Origin: Numida meleagris
Lineage: Eukaryota > Chordata > Aves > Galliformes > Numididae
Reading direction: 5' to 3'
Assembly (NCBI RefSeq): GCF_002078875.1
Contig: NC_034411.1
Span: 36,062,115-36,126,114, forward strand
Length of the DNA: 64,000 nt
Shown here: piece after piece, positions 12,499 to 24,373 of the stretch
Layout of the letters: the number at the start of each line of letters is the position of its first letter
Position numbering within the stretch: the stretch's first letter is position 1
Position numbers and translations under genes: made by a program
Notes under the pieces: model-generated
The model's input: the letters and a program-made list of their open reading frames with translations, nothing else
What the model was told of the DNA's origin: nothing
Databases searched by the model: none

Positions 12499-13701
12499 CT
12501 CATGGAAACTTCATTCTAAAATAATCTACACTGGGGGTACCAAATTTCTGTCTTTGTTAAATAAAGCATCCTTGAGTACTTCTGCATTTTTTCTAATACT
12601 GCTGGTCATTGAGCTAAACACAGTTGTTAGAAAAGCAACTGCAGTGAAGGAAGCAGGTATCTGAAGCAGGAATGTGAAGAAAATAAATGCTATGCTTTTG
12701 GAGAGAATACAAGAGCCCATACTTTTATAGTTCTGTAACATATTTATCTTCTCCAAGACATGCCAAAAATAAGGCTACATTCAGCTGTAAAAAAGTAAAT
12801 TGACAAGCAATTATAAGACAATATTTTGCTTAACTGCATTACATCTTACATTGAAGAATACGTTTTATATACATATTTACACTGCAATACTAATATACTT
12901 CATAGTGATGTTTCATATGGTTTCCAGGTGTTGCCATAAACAACATGTATTAAATTCTGCAGTTTTCTAACTTTATAAGTTTGCATTTCTGTAAAACAGT
13001 GGACCTTCATTTTTTTTTAATCAATTCAGGCAAATACAGCAATTTTTTGGATTTTTTTTTAAATCTGATGTTCGGCTGGTATTTTATAACACAAAGCAAT
13101 CATGTCATTTTTGAAGCGAAGCAATACAGTAAGAAGGTGAAGTTAATTCACTAGGTTTATTACAGTCTTATTTTAAAGTATTTCAATGTGTTTAATTGTA
13201 ATATTTCAGGAAAAAAAAAAGCTGAACAGGAACAGTTTATGTTAGTTTGTGTAAGAAATTCACATGAGAAGAGAACATCAGAAATATATCTTACCAGTTC
13301 TCCGGGTGAGAAAAACCATTAGGAAACCTAAGTCTTTAGATTCCTAATGTAGGAACTACCTAATTCAAATCTGCAGTAGTTGGTCTGTAGATCTAAAACA
13401 GTTATTTACTATAACTGTTATAAAAATGGTAAATCTGGTCTCTAATACAGATCTAACAACCATTTATCTGAAATATCAAACACTTCAATTTCTAAATAAA
13501 GGAAATTTCCTCAACACAACTACATCTCAAACGCTGAACTTCTATGTTTGCAGAAGTCATATAGGTAAGTTATCGAAGATCATTAGATAAATGATCAGTG
13601 AAAGAGAAGTAACTAAAGGTGACTCATAGTTTCTTGTCTTGCAGTAATGAGTTTAAATCTCGGTGTGAATCTGAACCATTGTACAGTGCATGTTGGAAAA
13701 A
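12499..13701. other. non-coding DNA between two LTRs
   Basis: About 1.2 kb separating two solo LTRs of opposite orientation and different families. A 76-codon minus-strand frame at 12526-12756 contains a hydrophobic stretch but no domain or neighbour that would support a gene. The rest is AT-rich with scattered T runs. Confidence 0.55.
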
Positions 13702-14097
13702 CATGCTTGTTGGGGAACGCCCCGGTATCCCCAAAGGGTTGCCCTACCGGTACTCGCGTGGGGAACGCACGATCAACTCAATATGAGATGCGTCCAATTT
13801 TATTGTAGCAACACACCATCTTATATAGCATATATGCTTCCAGGGATACAGGGTCCAGGGATACAAGCTCTATGCAATGCGCACGCTAACAATATCGTTA
13901 CCCGAGTAATCTCCATATATGGGATATGTTGTTAACTACAGCACTATGAATACAGAATACTATGGATATGCTGGAATATACTAGAACACACTGGAAACAC
14001 CACATTCCACGTATCTAGGGATTACATCATTACATCATAAATCATTAGTAAATCAGTAGCTACGTGCTGCCGAGCAACCTGCCCTCCAACACATGCT
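13702..14097 (-). mobile_element. alpharetrovirus-like solo LTR with 6-bp TSD
   Basis: The body spans 13708-14091 (384 bp). On the minus strand it begins TGTTGGAGGG and ends GTTCCCCAACA, so the ends TGTTGG/CCAACA are perfectly inverted. The 6-bp repeat CATGCT at 13702-13707 and 14092-14097 is an exact target-site duplication. A TATATAAG box (13820-13827) is followed 15 nt downstream by AATAAA (13799-13804). This very tight promoter-polyA arrangement, implying a very short R region, is characteristic of alpharetroviruses, as is a 6-bp duplication. No internal viral sequence remains. The intact duplication and clean ends suggest a fairly young insertion. The family name is not assigned. Confidence 0.88.
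13799..13828 (-). promoter_or_regulatory. LTR core promoter and polyA signal
   Basis: On the minus strand, TATATAAG at 13820-13827 precedes AATAAA at 13799-13804. Both signals of the LTR are intact, so the element could in principle still start transcription toward lower coordinates. Activity cannot be read from sequence. Confidence 0.7.
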
Positions 14098-15428
14098 GCT
14101 GTTTTCCTTTGGGAATCCTCTGAAGATTGCTTCTGCTAAGTAGCTTAAGCTAGCAACTGTACATTGGACAACTGTTTATCAGTTTTCCTGTATACTCTAA
14201 TCGTGTTATGTTTTGTAGCAGCACATTAATGACCAAGGAACCATGAGCCCAGAATACTTTGGTTTAATTTTAATGGCGATATTGAGAACATTTTTATTCT
14301 TAATACAATTAATTTCAACAAACTGTGTTTGAAAAATAATTAATTTGTTGTTTCTCCTTTTTAAAAAAATGATGCCAAGCCATGAGTCTCCACTCATGAT
14401 AATTTGTTTATTTGAGGCACGGACATTTAATCACTTTTGCTGTTTCAAAATTTTGCCCTGCTCTTTTAAGAATACTACTGAATACAGTTAACCAAATCTC
14501 AATTTGCTGTCTGATTACAAGCCGATGCAGTGATCAGTATAAAACCAGCTAGTCAAAGCACAGCCGATACTTCTTGTTTGCATTTTCATCATCTGTTGGC
14601 ATGTTTTGTTAAGTATAATCACACTTTTTTTATACACAGATGCTAGTGCATTCAGTATTTGCAGTAATTAGTGTTCAAGTCTTTACATTTACCTCATCAG
14701 TGTCAAATAAAATTGAGTACCTATTGAGCTTTTAACATTATATATATTAAACCTGCAATTGGCTATTTAAAGCAAATATGCAAGGTCTACCTTTTTCCTA
14801 AAATTTTAGTGATTTGATTCTTTAGAATCAGTAATAAATAGCTATCATTAAAAAAAAAAATCATGAATACATATTCTTTAGTTGAATTTTTAAAATTATT
14901 ATAATGTAAAATATTTGTTTAATGTTTGAAGCATACGTGAGATGTTGACAAGAATAGCACTGTTTGGTGCTTATTAAAGTGACAATTTTTTCAATTGTTT
15001 TTAATAAATGAAATTCTAGTTATATAGTTATATAGTTATACTAGTTATATATTATATATATATATTCTAGTTATATAGTTATACAAATTTTACCAGCATG
15101 CTTACTCTGACTGCCTTATTTAGCATGCATAATTCATGTCTTATTCTACGTAGACAGGTGCTTGACAGGAATTCTCTCATATTAGACAGAAGTAGATTAG
15201 AAACGGATCAAATCTGCAAAGCTTCATTAAATTTATATCTTCTCAAAATATTATTTCTAAATATGATATGGTACCCTGGCATACCTCAAATGCTCATGTG
15301 CTTCAGCATTTGAAATCCTGATGATTAAACAAAGCTTTTGATCACTGTCTGTCTTCATGCCTGATGCTATACTTACATGTCTATAAGTTCTGCAGTTGGC
15401 TTTGTTTCTTTTGGACTTTTTTTTTTAC
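14098..15428. other. non-coding DNA with AT-rich tandem repeat
   Basis: AT-rich sequence with no coding signal. It includes the TTATATAG-type repeat at 15015-15084. Confidence 0.55.
15015..15084. repeat. AT-rich tandem repeat (TTATATAG-like)
   Basis: Imperfect repeats of CTAGTTATATAG and TTATATAG units surround a short TA run. The unit CTAGTTATA appears four times. It could be unstable or form cruciforms, but no function is implied. Confidence 0.8.
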
Positions 15429-15515
15429 CTGCTGTAGGGAGCCTGCTTTGGCAGGAATTTGGACTCGATGATCTCTGGAGGTCCCTTCCAACCCCTACAA
15501 TTCTGTGATTCTGTG
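15429..15515 (+). mobile_element. CR1 3'-end fragment
   Basis: A severely 5'-truncated CR1 carrying only the last roughly 87 bp: CCTGCTTTGGCAGGA, then the block GGACTCGATGATCTCTGGAG and the tail ending ATTCTGTGATTCTGTG. The last 55 bp (15461-15515) are identical to 37112-37166, so the two belong to the same subfamily and are of similar, recent age. Confidence 0.9.
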
Positions 15516-18500
15516 GGTTTTGCTCTACAGCATTGCCTGTAATAGAGAATATAATTGTACTGCTACAGATGTATATTCTCTTGGATGTATAAGGTAGGGT
15601 GTTTTCATGAATTTTATCATCCTTTATCATACTTTAACTTTCACATTCCTCCAAATAATTTTGAGTCTGTTCTTGCAGAACCACATTGAAAAGATTTTGG
15701 GAGGTATTTTGTCCAGTAATGCCAGTGACTTTCATGTTGACCTGGATGACAGATTTGCATGCATAAGTGGCAGATGAATATATTGCATGTGAACTGCATT
15801 TTCAAGGTGGTGGCATTGTTTCTTTGTTTGCTTGGCATTCCTACTTATATTAATTGGGAAATATGAAAGGATGTTTTTCCAGGGTCTTAAGTTCTTCATA
15901 AAGAATATGAAATTCAAAGTATGTGTATTAAAGAAAAATCAACTTACTGTTCTTCTTGTATGTGGAGTTTGAATTGTACACATCTGAAAATGTAACGGAA
16001 TGTAGCAAAATCTAACACAGTCAATGGAAACACCTACAGACAGTTTCAGTGGCTTTTTGGTTAGGCCCCTCAAGTACTGTTTGTAAGATATGTGAATTTG
16101 ATTATGAAAAACAAATTCTACGTGTTACCTATGATTGTGATGCATTTTGCTTTATTATCTTATATACATATAGAAAGCATAAAGTCTGAAAAACTGAATA
16201 GATATTATCTCTAAGGCTTGATGTAGTAGTGTATTTGAACAGAAGTCTAACCTAGCTGAAGACAATGGGACTATTGATAGGATTAAGAATAATAATGTAT
16301 GTTTTGAAGTTCATTAAATAAAAGAACATTTAGCAACATACAGTTTACTAGATTGATGCCAGAAAGCTTTGGTTTAGAGGGGAAAAAAAGCCCCTTAGTT
16401 TTATAAGTTCTTTACCTAACTACTACAATTAGAAAGGCTCGGATCATGGATTGTGTTTTATCTTTACATTTAATTAAATATTTTAATGATTTGAAATAAG
16501 GCATAATATACTGATTTCTCTGTACTTGTGCTCTCGGTAGGAAATGTTTGAGACTGATTCTTTCCTTCTGTTTTATCCCTTTCTCCCTTTACCTCAACAT
16601 TTTCCCTTATGATAGGGAAGGAATGTCTTATTTCCTTCTTTAACTGCTGAAGGCTAACAGGGCTATCTTCGGTGAACTGTTATTTTCTCTCATTCATCTC
16701 CAGTTTCCTTGGGAAGTTATAAAACTGTTAAAGACTTGTTCTGCTCTAGAATAACTCATGGCTGAAAAGAATTTGCTGTGCAATTTTTTGGGAAGAGTTT
16801 TAACAGAAGAACTAAAAGATTATTTATCTTTAAAATGTATTCAAAAGACTGATATAGCAAGCTCATACATTCTGTGAGAGATTACCTTGAATACCTCTGT
16901 ATGGTTTTAATATGTTATAACTGAAAGTTATATTTAGTACTTTAATATTTTCAATGTTTTCAATATTTTCAATTAGCAACATTGAAAGCTTTCTAAAACC
17001 TGGTGATATCTGTTATTCTCGCCTTCTTTATAAAAAGTCACCTCATGTAAAAGAAAATGAAGAAACATGGGTTGGTTACTTTTTTACTGAACATCATCTT
17101 ATCTTGTGGGTACCACTAAAGTAGTTTAACATTGCCCAGTATTTTTCTGAGTGCCAAGATCTGATGGTCTAGCCTGTAAGTCTTTAGATTGCTCTGTAGC
17201 TTTAAAAGAAATTACTATGTTTACATTTCACAAATACTTTGGGATTTTGTCAGTCTTCCTTAAACTATCAGAGATTGCTTTAGCTGGCTCTAGTATGGTA
17301 GGTGAACCTCTCTAAATACATTTAGCTTCCTCATTCTGACCTACGTTCCTGCAGGCAGCAGTTGTGTTCTTTGTCATATGGAAGTACTTGTGAATACACA
17401 GAGGGGAAAAAAACTAAGGTGCAGAGTTGGAGCAGTGAAGTGCTTTCCCCTTTGCCTGCAGCATGAGTGGCTGATTTAATGTTTTTCACCCAGAGAGTGA
17501 GATAAAACAACCTTTCATGGAGGTCTGAACCAATTTAAAGACTTTTAAGTTACAACTGATTGTAATTATTGGGTTTACTGTTGGTTATCTATGTAAATGT
17601 TAATTTTGAAACTATATGGACTAGTAACATCTGTTTCGTCTTTTTGATAACATGGATTCTCTAGTAATTAAGATATGTAACCCTGAAACACATCCTAAAA
17701 CTGAGATTAGTTGGGGATGCAGGCTTTTTGCCTGCTCAAATCTACTATCATGTAGTAGATTATATTCAGATAAATCCATGATTCATCAAGGAATGAATAT
17801 TGTTTGCAATCTTATTACCTCATTTCAGAAAGGCTGTATTTAGATCTAGAGAAGATTCATTAAAAATGACAAGTATGCTTAAAGGTATGGAATGAATTAC
17901 TTGCTATCAGCTCATTGTTAAGTTCTGCCAAGGCTGTTTTCTACTTCTTCGTCACGATAAGAACTTGTGCACATGAAATAGAGTTCAGCAGAGCTTATTG
18001 GTTATAGCAGGTACAGATCAAATGCTAGCATTTTGTTTCCATTGTTCAGACTGTGCTGTTGAAGTGTATGATATTAGCAGCAATACTTTTTTTTTTTCCC
18101 TGGGGTGACTCTTCACTTCTCTGGACCCCAGATGAGAAAAATATGAGCTTCTTCATTTCTGTGGATTGTTTCACGTGGAAACAAACTTAATTATAAAAAG
18201 AGTGTTTAAAGTATAATTTCTAGAATGGTGGTGTTGAAAACAATCCACTGTACCCATCTTCCTAGAATGCCTCTCTTGTTTACTTTAAAATCAAAAAGAA
18301 ATTCAGAGTAAGCTCTCATCTACTCCAGTATCTTCACTTGGAACTCACGTTACTTTTGTTTATCTGTTAGAATAAGATGATCTCAGAAGTTTAGCACTTT
18401 TTTTCTCTCTTCTCTGAAAAAAATGCTACTGATTTTATAGATTAGATTGAGGATGATTTTATTCCTTGTTTTGCTCAGACTTTCCAAGTCAACAGAGATT

Positions 18501-21500
18501 AAGAATTGAGAAATACTTGCACATTTCATTTATTAGTTTAAAAATGTAGTATATCATAGGTGCATTTTTTATTTTAAAACTTCATAACTGACAGCAAAAT
18601 GGAAAACACAATTTTATGAGAAAGAACTATAAGTATAAATAATAATTTTATAGACCAAATTTGAAGCTATATGTACTTTCATGTGGGAAATAAAAAGGTT
18701 CAGTGGAAGTGACATTGTTCACAAGGTATTATGTAGCAGGAAAATACACTCTCAGAACTAAGAAGAGAGAGAAAATCCCTTGGGCTATCTTCAAACTGGG
18801 GGAAATGCCTCATGTAAAAATAGCACTAGTAAACGTGTTTGATCATGTGTTAAATTTGTTCTCTACTTTTTGCATTACATCAAAAATACAGTCAATTCAT
18901 ATCAATTCAATTCACCTCCACTATACTATTATTTGAATGCCAACCTGAGAGTTCAGGCAGGGTTAGCTTTGGGGACTGGGAAACAAACCCCTAACATAAG
19001 CTGAAGTGCATGCCCAGAAGTGAAATGGGCAGGATGAGCATATCAAATGTGGCCTTGTCCCTGCAATGTCTGGCCTTTTGCCAGCTGTAGTCATCACCTG
19101 ACTGTTCTCAAGGCACAGCATGGTAGTATACTATGACTGTGTCTGCCCAAATAGTTCAGTCTGCTGTATTACTCTTTGGAAACCTTGAATGTGTTTTGAT
19201 TCTGTAGGTAAGTGCTTCCAGATTGAATAAAACAGGAGTTCTATACTTGAGCTTGTCACTGTGCCATGACCCAGACCTCACTGGCTGTATCTTGATATTC
19301 CTCATCATTCCGCATGGATATAACAAGTAAACAGTGTTTGATCCTAAACACAATTTAAAGCCTAATCATGCTTGTGAACAGGTACTGAAGCCAAAGTTAT
19401 GTAAGCAAGCATGCTGATTCTTCAAAGATTTTTTTTTAATTATCAAAACTACGAACTTTGTTTAGGTAGATGTTGCAAATCTTTCAATTGCTATCTTTCC
19501 ATTTATTGATATTCCTTTAAATAGAGACTCTCTAAAAGGAAAAGTTACTGTCTTTGCAAATTTTATTTCCACTGTTAGATTTGGAACGCCACTAATAAGC
19601 AGCAGGTTGTCATTCATTCTCATTGCAACTAAATATGAATGCACTTAGAGTGACTAGGAAAATTCAGAATTTTGTGTCCTTCCTTACTGAATTTATCTAG
19701 CTTTTTATTACTAGTGGTCTCCAAGGCCTGAAGCGTGTAACAAAGAATAGAAAGCAAAATATTTTAGGTGTTTTGGTTAAAAGGTTCTAAACCAGTTGTT
19801 TGAGGTGATGGGAAATGTTGAAATATTACAGATGTGGAAATGTTTTCTTCACTGTTTAGCAAAAACAGCATTGTTTTGCTGAAATTAATATGTCTGTATG
19901 TGTTAATTGTTAAAAATAGTCAATAATGAAGAAATACTTGCAGTGTAGGTGTGTCTAATGTGCTGGATGCTGTGTGCTGTCACTGCAGGTTTAAAATATC
20001 TAAAAAATGGAAGCCAATTCATAAGAGTTCCACGTCATGTCTCTGAGGATACAGATTGCAAATCTTAGCTTCCAACCTAAGTTTTTTTTTTTAAATTAAC
20101 TAAAACCTGGAAATAAAAATGTCTGTGTTGGGTGATAAATCATGTGGCAGAGCAACACTCAAAATATCTAGCAAGCACTAGACTGAAATTCACTTTCAAA
20201 CTGCTGTTTGCACAGTGAGTGAGTAAATGCTTTATAGTAAGTCATCAACAGAAAAAAAGAATTAAATTAGGTATTGTTGTAGACTTTAAGAATTACCTCA
20301 GTATTTCTGATTGTACTGAAGAAAAATAAAAATAAGCTGTTCAGAAAAGATTTGGAATGCATAGGAACTACTTAAGTAGAGTTTCATTAATACATACTGT
20401 CTGATATGTAAAATTGCTTTTGGAGTAACTGCTGGAGAGTGGCTGGCCATTGATAAATTGAAATCACTTGCTCTTTATGGAATTTAATACCTCCCATGGT
20501 GAATATAAGGAATGTATCTAATAACAGCATCTTAAAAGATTATGTTCAAAAGAAAATATAATTTGCTTATGAATACTCAACTTTTCTAACAGATGTTTAG
20601 TGCAGGAAAGAAGATGCTAACTGTGTGTCAGAATAATTTATACAATACTAATTGGAGTCTTGATTTTGCCAAACAGACAAAAGGAAGATCAGAAAATGTG
20701 TAGTAAGCTAGATCTGAGGGACAGCTGTGCTCACATGTTGGAAGAATCTTCACAGATGTGGATTTATGAAACTCAGTTCTATGGCAGCAAACCAAAGATG
20801 CTGTGACTCATACAAATTGAAAGCTGCTGTACTTATTCATTTCTTTAACAGTTTTTTTTTTTTTTTTTTGACATGTGCATTAGTTAAAAAAGACATAAGA
20901 CTTTATCTGGTTACAGTGAGTTACTGCAGCTTTTCCTGAAAAAAAAAAAAAGCTTTCCATGGCATTTGTGCAATACCTAAATACTACCTATACTACTTAA
21001 ATAAATTTTTAAAAATCTGCAGAATATAAGGAAAGATATTTGAGTAATTACTCTTCATAATGCACTGCATTTAATTTTTCAGTATCAAGCACAGTTTAGA
21101 AAATACTGCATTATCATGTACCCACATTTGGCATCTGAATATTCTGATAATTCATGGTGCATGCTGCCTTTAATTTTTCCAAAAAATCTCATTATGGTTT
21201 ATATCTATGTGTTTATTCAAGCTTATGATTACATCCAAAAGTATTTGAAAATGCTATATATGAAATAGTGCCATTTATGCAACATATTTTAGGTTCAGTG
21301 AGCTTCCACCTAAATGTGAAGTGTATTACTTTTAGCTGTTTTTTTTTGTTTGTTTTGTTTTTTGCTGTTCGGTTGGAAAGCAAGACAAACTGTTCCCACT
21401 GGGAATGTGCAATAACATAAAGCTTTTTGTAAGAAAGGAACTGAGGACAAAAGGAGCACATCCCCCAGATTTTTATGATGTGTAGTATTGAATTTTTGAT

Positions 21501-21535
21501 ATTAAGTACTTGTTTTACTGATCTATAAACAATGT
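15516..21535. other. 6 kb non-coding DNA, no gene recognised
   Basis: Long AT-rich stretch without a recognisable repeat or gene. Open frames (15641-15838, 17652-17843, 18703-18936, 19156-19353, 20727-20939, 21213-21461) are all under 85 codons and lack known domains. An 18-nt T run lies at 20852-20869. Old, unrecognisable repeats cannot be excluded. Confidence 0.5.
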
Positions 21536-22087
21536 TAGGGGGACTGCTCCAAAAGTAATACCTTCTTTTTTATGATGTTGGCCTGCAACATCAGAGGCAG
21601 ATGTTGGTGGAACGGTAGTAGAGGCTGAACATTTCCACCAATATTCCATTACAGTTTGCTGCTGTGCAACAGATGACAGCAGAGGGGCAGACTGACAGAA
21701 TGGGATCTGACATGGAAATGCGTATGAAGCAAAGGTGTGGGATTGAATTTCTCCATGGGGAAAAAATGGCACCCACTGACATTCATTGACACTGAACGTT
21801 TTTGGAGACCTAACGGTGGATGTGAGCGCAGTGAGGCGGTGGTGGTGCATTTCATCAGTGGTGTCGGTGACAGTGGGTCACCTCTGCTGGTGCAGATTTT
21901 TATGAGCCTGCTAAATGCAGGCTCTTGTTCATCACTGGCAAAAATGCATAGCTAATGGTGGTGACTGTGTTGAAAAACAGTGTTTTGTAGCTGAGAATTT
22001 GCTCTATCAATTAGTGTTATTGCGCTCTTTGTATCTGTTGTAGTTTCTGTGGAAATAAATAGGAGGCGTTACTTTCAGAGTGACCTA
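21536..22087 (+). mobile_element. internally deleted mariner (Galluhop-like)
   Basis: The copy is bounded by TA dinucleotides at 21536-21537 and 22086-22087, as mariner insertions are. Its ends are imperfect terminal inverted repeats: AAAAGTAATACC inside the left end, and GAAAGTAACGCCTCCT reading inward from the right on the opposite strand. The left 330 bp match the 5' part of the second copy at 53404-54339 in inverted orientation, including the transposase start (ATG near 21712) and the DNA-binding region. Sequence then jumps near 21870-21900 to the 3' untranslated part. At 552 bp it lacks the whole catalytic DDE/D domain, so it could only have moved with a transposase made elsewhere. Similarity to chicken Galluhop is from memory. 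Confidence 0.82.
21712..21880 (+). pseudogene. mariner transposase N-terminal remnant
   Basis: Read from the ATG near 21712, the frame matches the first residues of the transposase in the second mariner copy: a MEMRMKQRCGIEFLHG-like start against MEVCMKKRYGIEFLHA there. Stops follow within about 25 codons, and the helix-turn-helix segment is only traceable at nucleotide level. The catalytic domain is deleted. The longer open frames on the opposite strand here (21515-21855) are antisense shadows. Confidence 0.65.
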
Positions 22088-24181
22088 CATACCTCAGTAA
22101 AACTGAATTGTTTTTGTTGGACACTGGTTGTCTATTTTTTGACCTTTCAGAGTGTATTTTTCATGCTTTGACTATATTGTTTCCATTTAAACTCGTTTAT
22201 AATGCTTGTGCATACTGCATATACATATGTATATATTGTGCTACCACATCTCAGTCCTGTTTTATTCGGGACTGTCAGTTCTTGTAAAGAAGGTTTTACC
22301 TCTCAGAGTTAAGAGCTATAATTCATGTGAATATTCTCAATGATGTCAGTGACTAAGACACTCAGAAGTGAGCCAAAGATGAAACTACTTCTTTTACAGT
22401 AATTTATGCTTTTGGTGTTCTCAGATAACCCCTTAAAAAAGCCTAAAATTGCAGTCAGTGTTATGAAGAGAAAAAAGTGAGTTGTGGTCTTGGTTACTAT
22501 GACTGTTTAAGGTCAGTACGAGTTTTTAGGCAATGCTTCTCGTCAGCTCTGTTTAGTTGAACTCATGTTCTTAAGGTTAGTCTTATGATACAAAATATGA
22601 GATGAAAATACTATCAGTGATAAATGGCTTTCCAAGCAGTTTACAAGAGATTGATACTTCATTCCGTCTTTGAAGTTACTTTTGTTTGCCTTCTTTAAAC
22701 ACAATTTCCAAACATCCTTAGCCATAGTCTAAGCAAATGAATTATCTGAAAAATGGAATTTGAGTTTCTTTATCTATTTTAGACACCTTCTATTTCAACT
22801 TGTGGCAGATGTACAGACATTCTTCTGAATGTACAAGAGAATTCTGCCACTAGTCCTAGGAAAAATGACTGGCATCTCAGCCATCAAGCAGTGTCTTCAA
22901 AGCTTAGAGAGATATAAATGGAACAGGTACAGTTTCAGTTCTCTGGGGCAATTTAGTACAAGAGTATAGATTCATTCAGTTTAATGCCAGAGACGCTCAG
23001 GTTATAACCTCTTCTGGAGCTGACCACGTGCAGCCAGCAGTAGTTCCAATGAGAATTCACCCTTTTCTACCCATGTGCATGGTTTCCACCTAGGTCCCTG
23101 CTGTGCAGCCATGTGCTGGATTTGTTGCTGATCCTCTTGTCAGCAGCAATCTGCTTGCCAGCCCTATTTCTCCAGCCAGCTGTCATTTTTTGGCTTTTAC
23201 TGTCTGACTTGTGACTTCATGCTAATCCCTTTTTTTCATGGGTGGTGGTAGACCTGAGCTGTCTCGTGGCAGAGGATTGATGAAACACTTTGTATTAAGT
23301 CTCAAGAGAAAAACTATTGCTACATGCTCACAGTTATTGGAGGTCTGCACCAAACATGGAATATATTCTATTGAAGTCCTCAGCCCAAGCTCCCATGACT
23401 CATTCTTTCTTTATAGGAACTTCCATTTCTGGATGTCTGTGGAGCTGTAGGCATCTATTCTTGATCCTTATCTTCCTTAGTGATAAAGTCCCAGAATAAT
23501 TTTATTTTTGATATAACTTCAGCTACTATTACTATTCTAAACTAATAATATTTTTCTTTTTCAAACTAAATCTTTTGTCCAAACTAAATCTGCTTGTCTA
23601 ACCTGCATATTCAGCTGCAAGCTTAACTAGCAAACAGATTTGTCTCCTAAACCTCTTTCTCAGTTTTCTTGGCTGCTGGACACCTCAGTCTGATAAATAC
23701 ATCTTGAATTCAGAATATGAGTGAATCTGACTGTGTTGTCTTGAACAATATTTCTGTTACTTTTCCTCTCCAGATATGCAGCATTAATCTAGACTCTGTC
23801 AAATTATTTTGGTTACTGAAATAGTTTATCTTCTGTTTTAGGAAGGTGCAAGCTAGTCACATTTAGACCTTTCAAATGCTTCTGTAGAGACCATTTCTTT
23901 ATTCTGTCTGTGGCTGTCACTGTCTGTTTCTTCATCTTCCTCTCATAGCACAAGCTCCACAAAGGCTTCATGTGCAAATTGTTTTGTCTTCAAGTTTCAG
24001 AATAATTTATTCTGAAAGCCTTCATTTGCAGCATGGTGTTGCAATATTTTTCTGGCTGCTTAATGACAATACATGTTTTTTTGTGTTTGATTAATTTCAA
24101 AATGAGCGCCTATTTGGAAGAACCTATTGCATGCTCAATTAACATTTGGAAAGTCAGCTTCCCAGTCTCATCTTTTTCTTT
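22088..24181. other. non-coding DNA, no gene recognised
   Basis: AT-rich sequence with a slightly more GC-rich patch at 22980-23220. No repeats or coding domains could be named. Confidence 0.5.
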
Positions 24182-24373
24182 CTATGCTGTTTTGCCTGCG
24201 TTAGTCCAGTCCTCATTTAACATCTGTAACACCTCTTCCTTAGATGCTGGTTCACTGTGTCTTTTTTTTTTCTTATGTAATGTCTCACAACTGCCATGGT
24301 CCTGTAATTCTGTTTCACCTAGACAGATCACTTCAAAGCATGGGCTGAGTTTTTCTAAACGGAGTATGTTCAT
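24182..24373 (-). pseudogene. possible decayed coding sequence, unidentified
   Basis: A minus-strand frame of 63 codons has a protein-like composition, with acidic and lysine-rich segments (LHKKKKRHSEPASKEEVLQ and then LNEDWTNAG), unlike the hydrophobic or serine-rich chance frames elsewhere in the window. Further downstream on the same strand, other frames keep short charged stretches, as a frameshifted pseudogene would. The pattern is loosely reminiscent of the C-terminal part of pogo/Tigger-type transposases, but no diagnostic motif is present. It could equally be a processed pseudogene fragment or chance. Confidence 0.22.

Noticed and set aside
12526..12756. 76-codon minus-strand frame with a hydrophobic segment
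   Set aside because: A single hydrophobic stretch in T-rich DNA is expected by chance, and nothing around it supports a gene.
21515..21855. Minus-strand frames of 63-111 codons
   Set aside because: They are antisense to the mariner transposase start, which reads on the plus strand in this copy.
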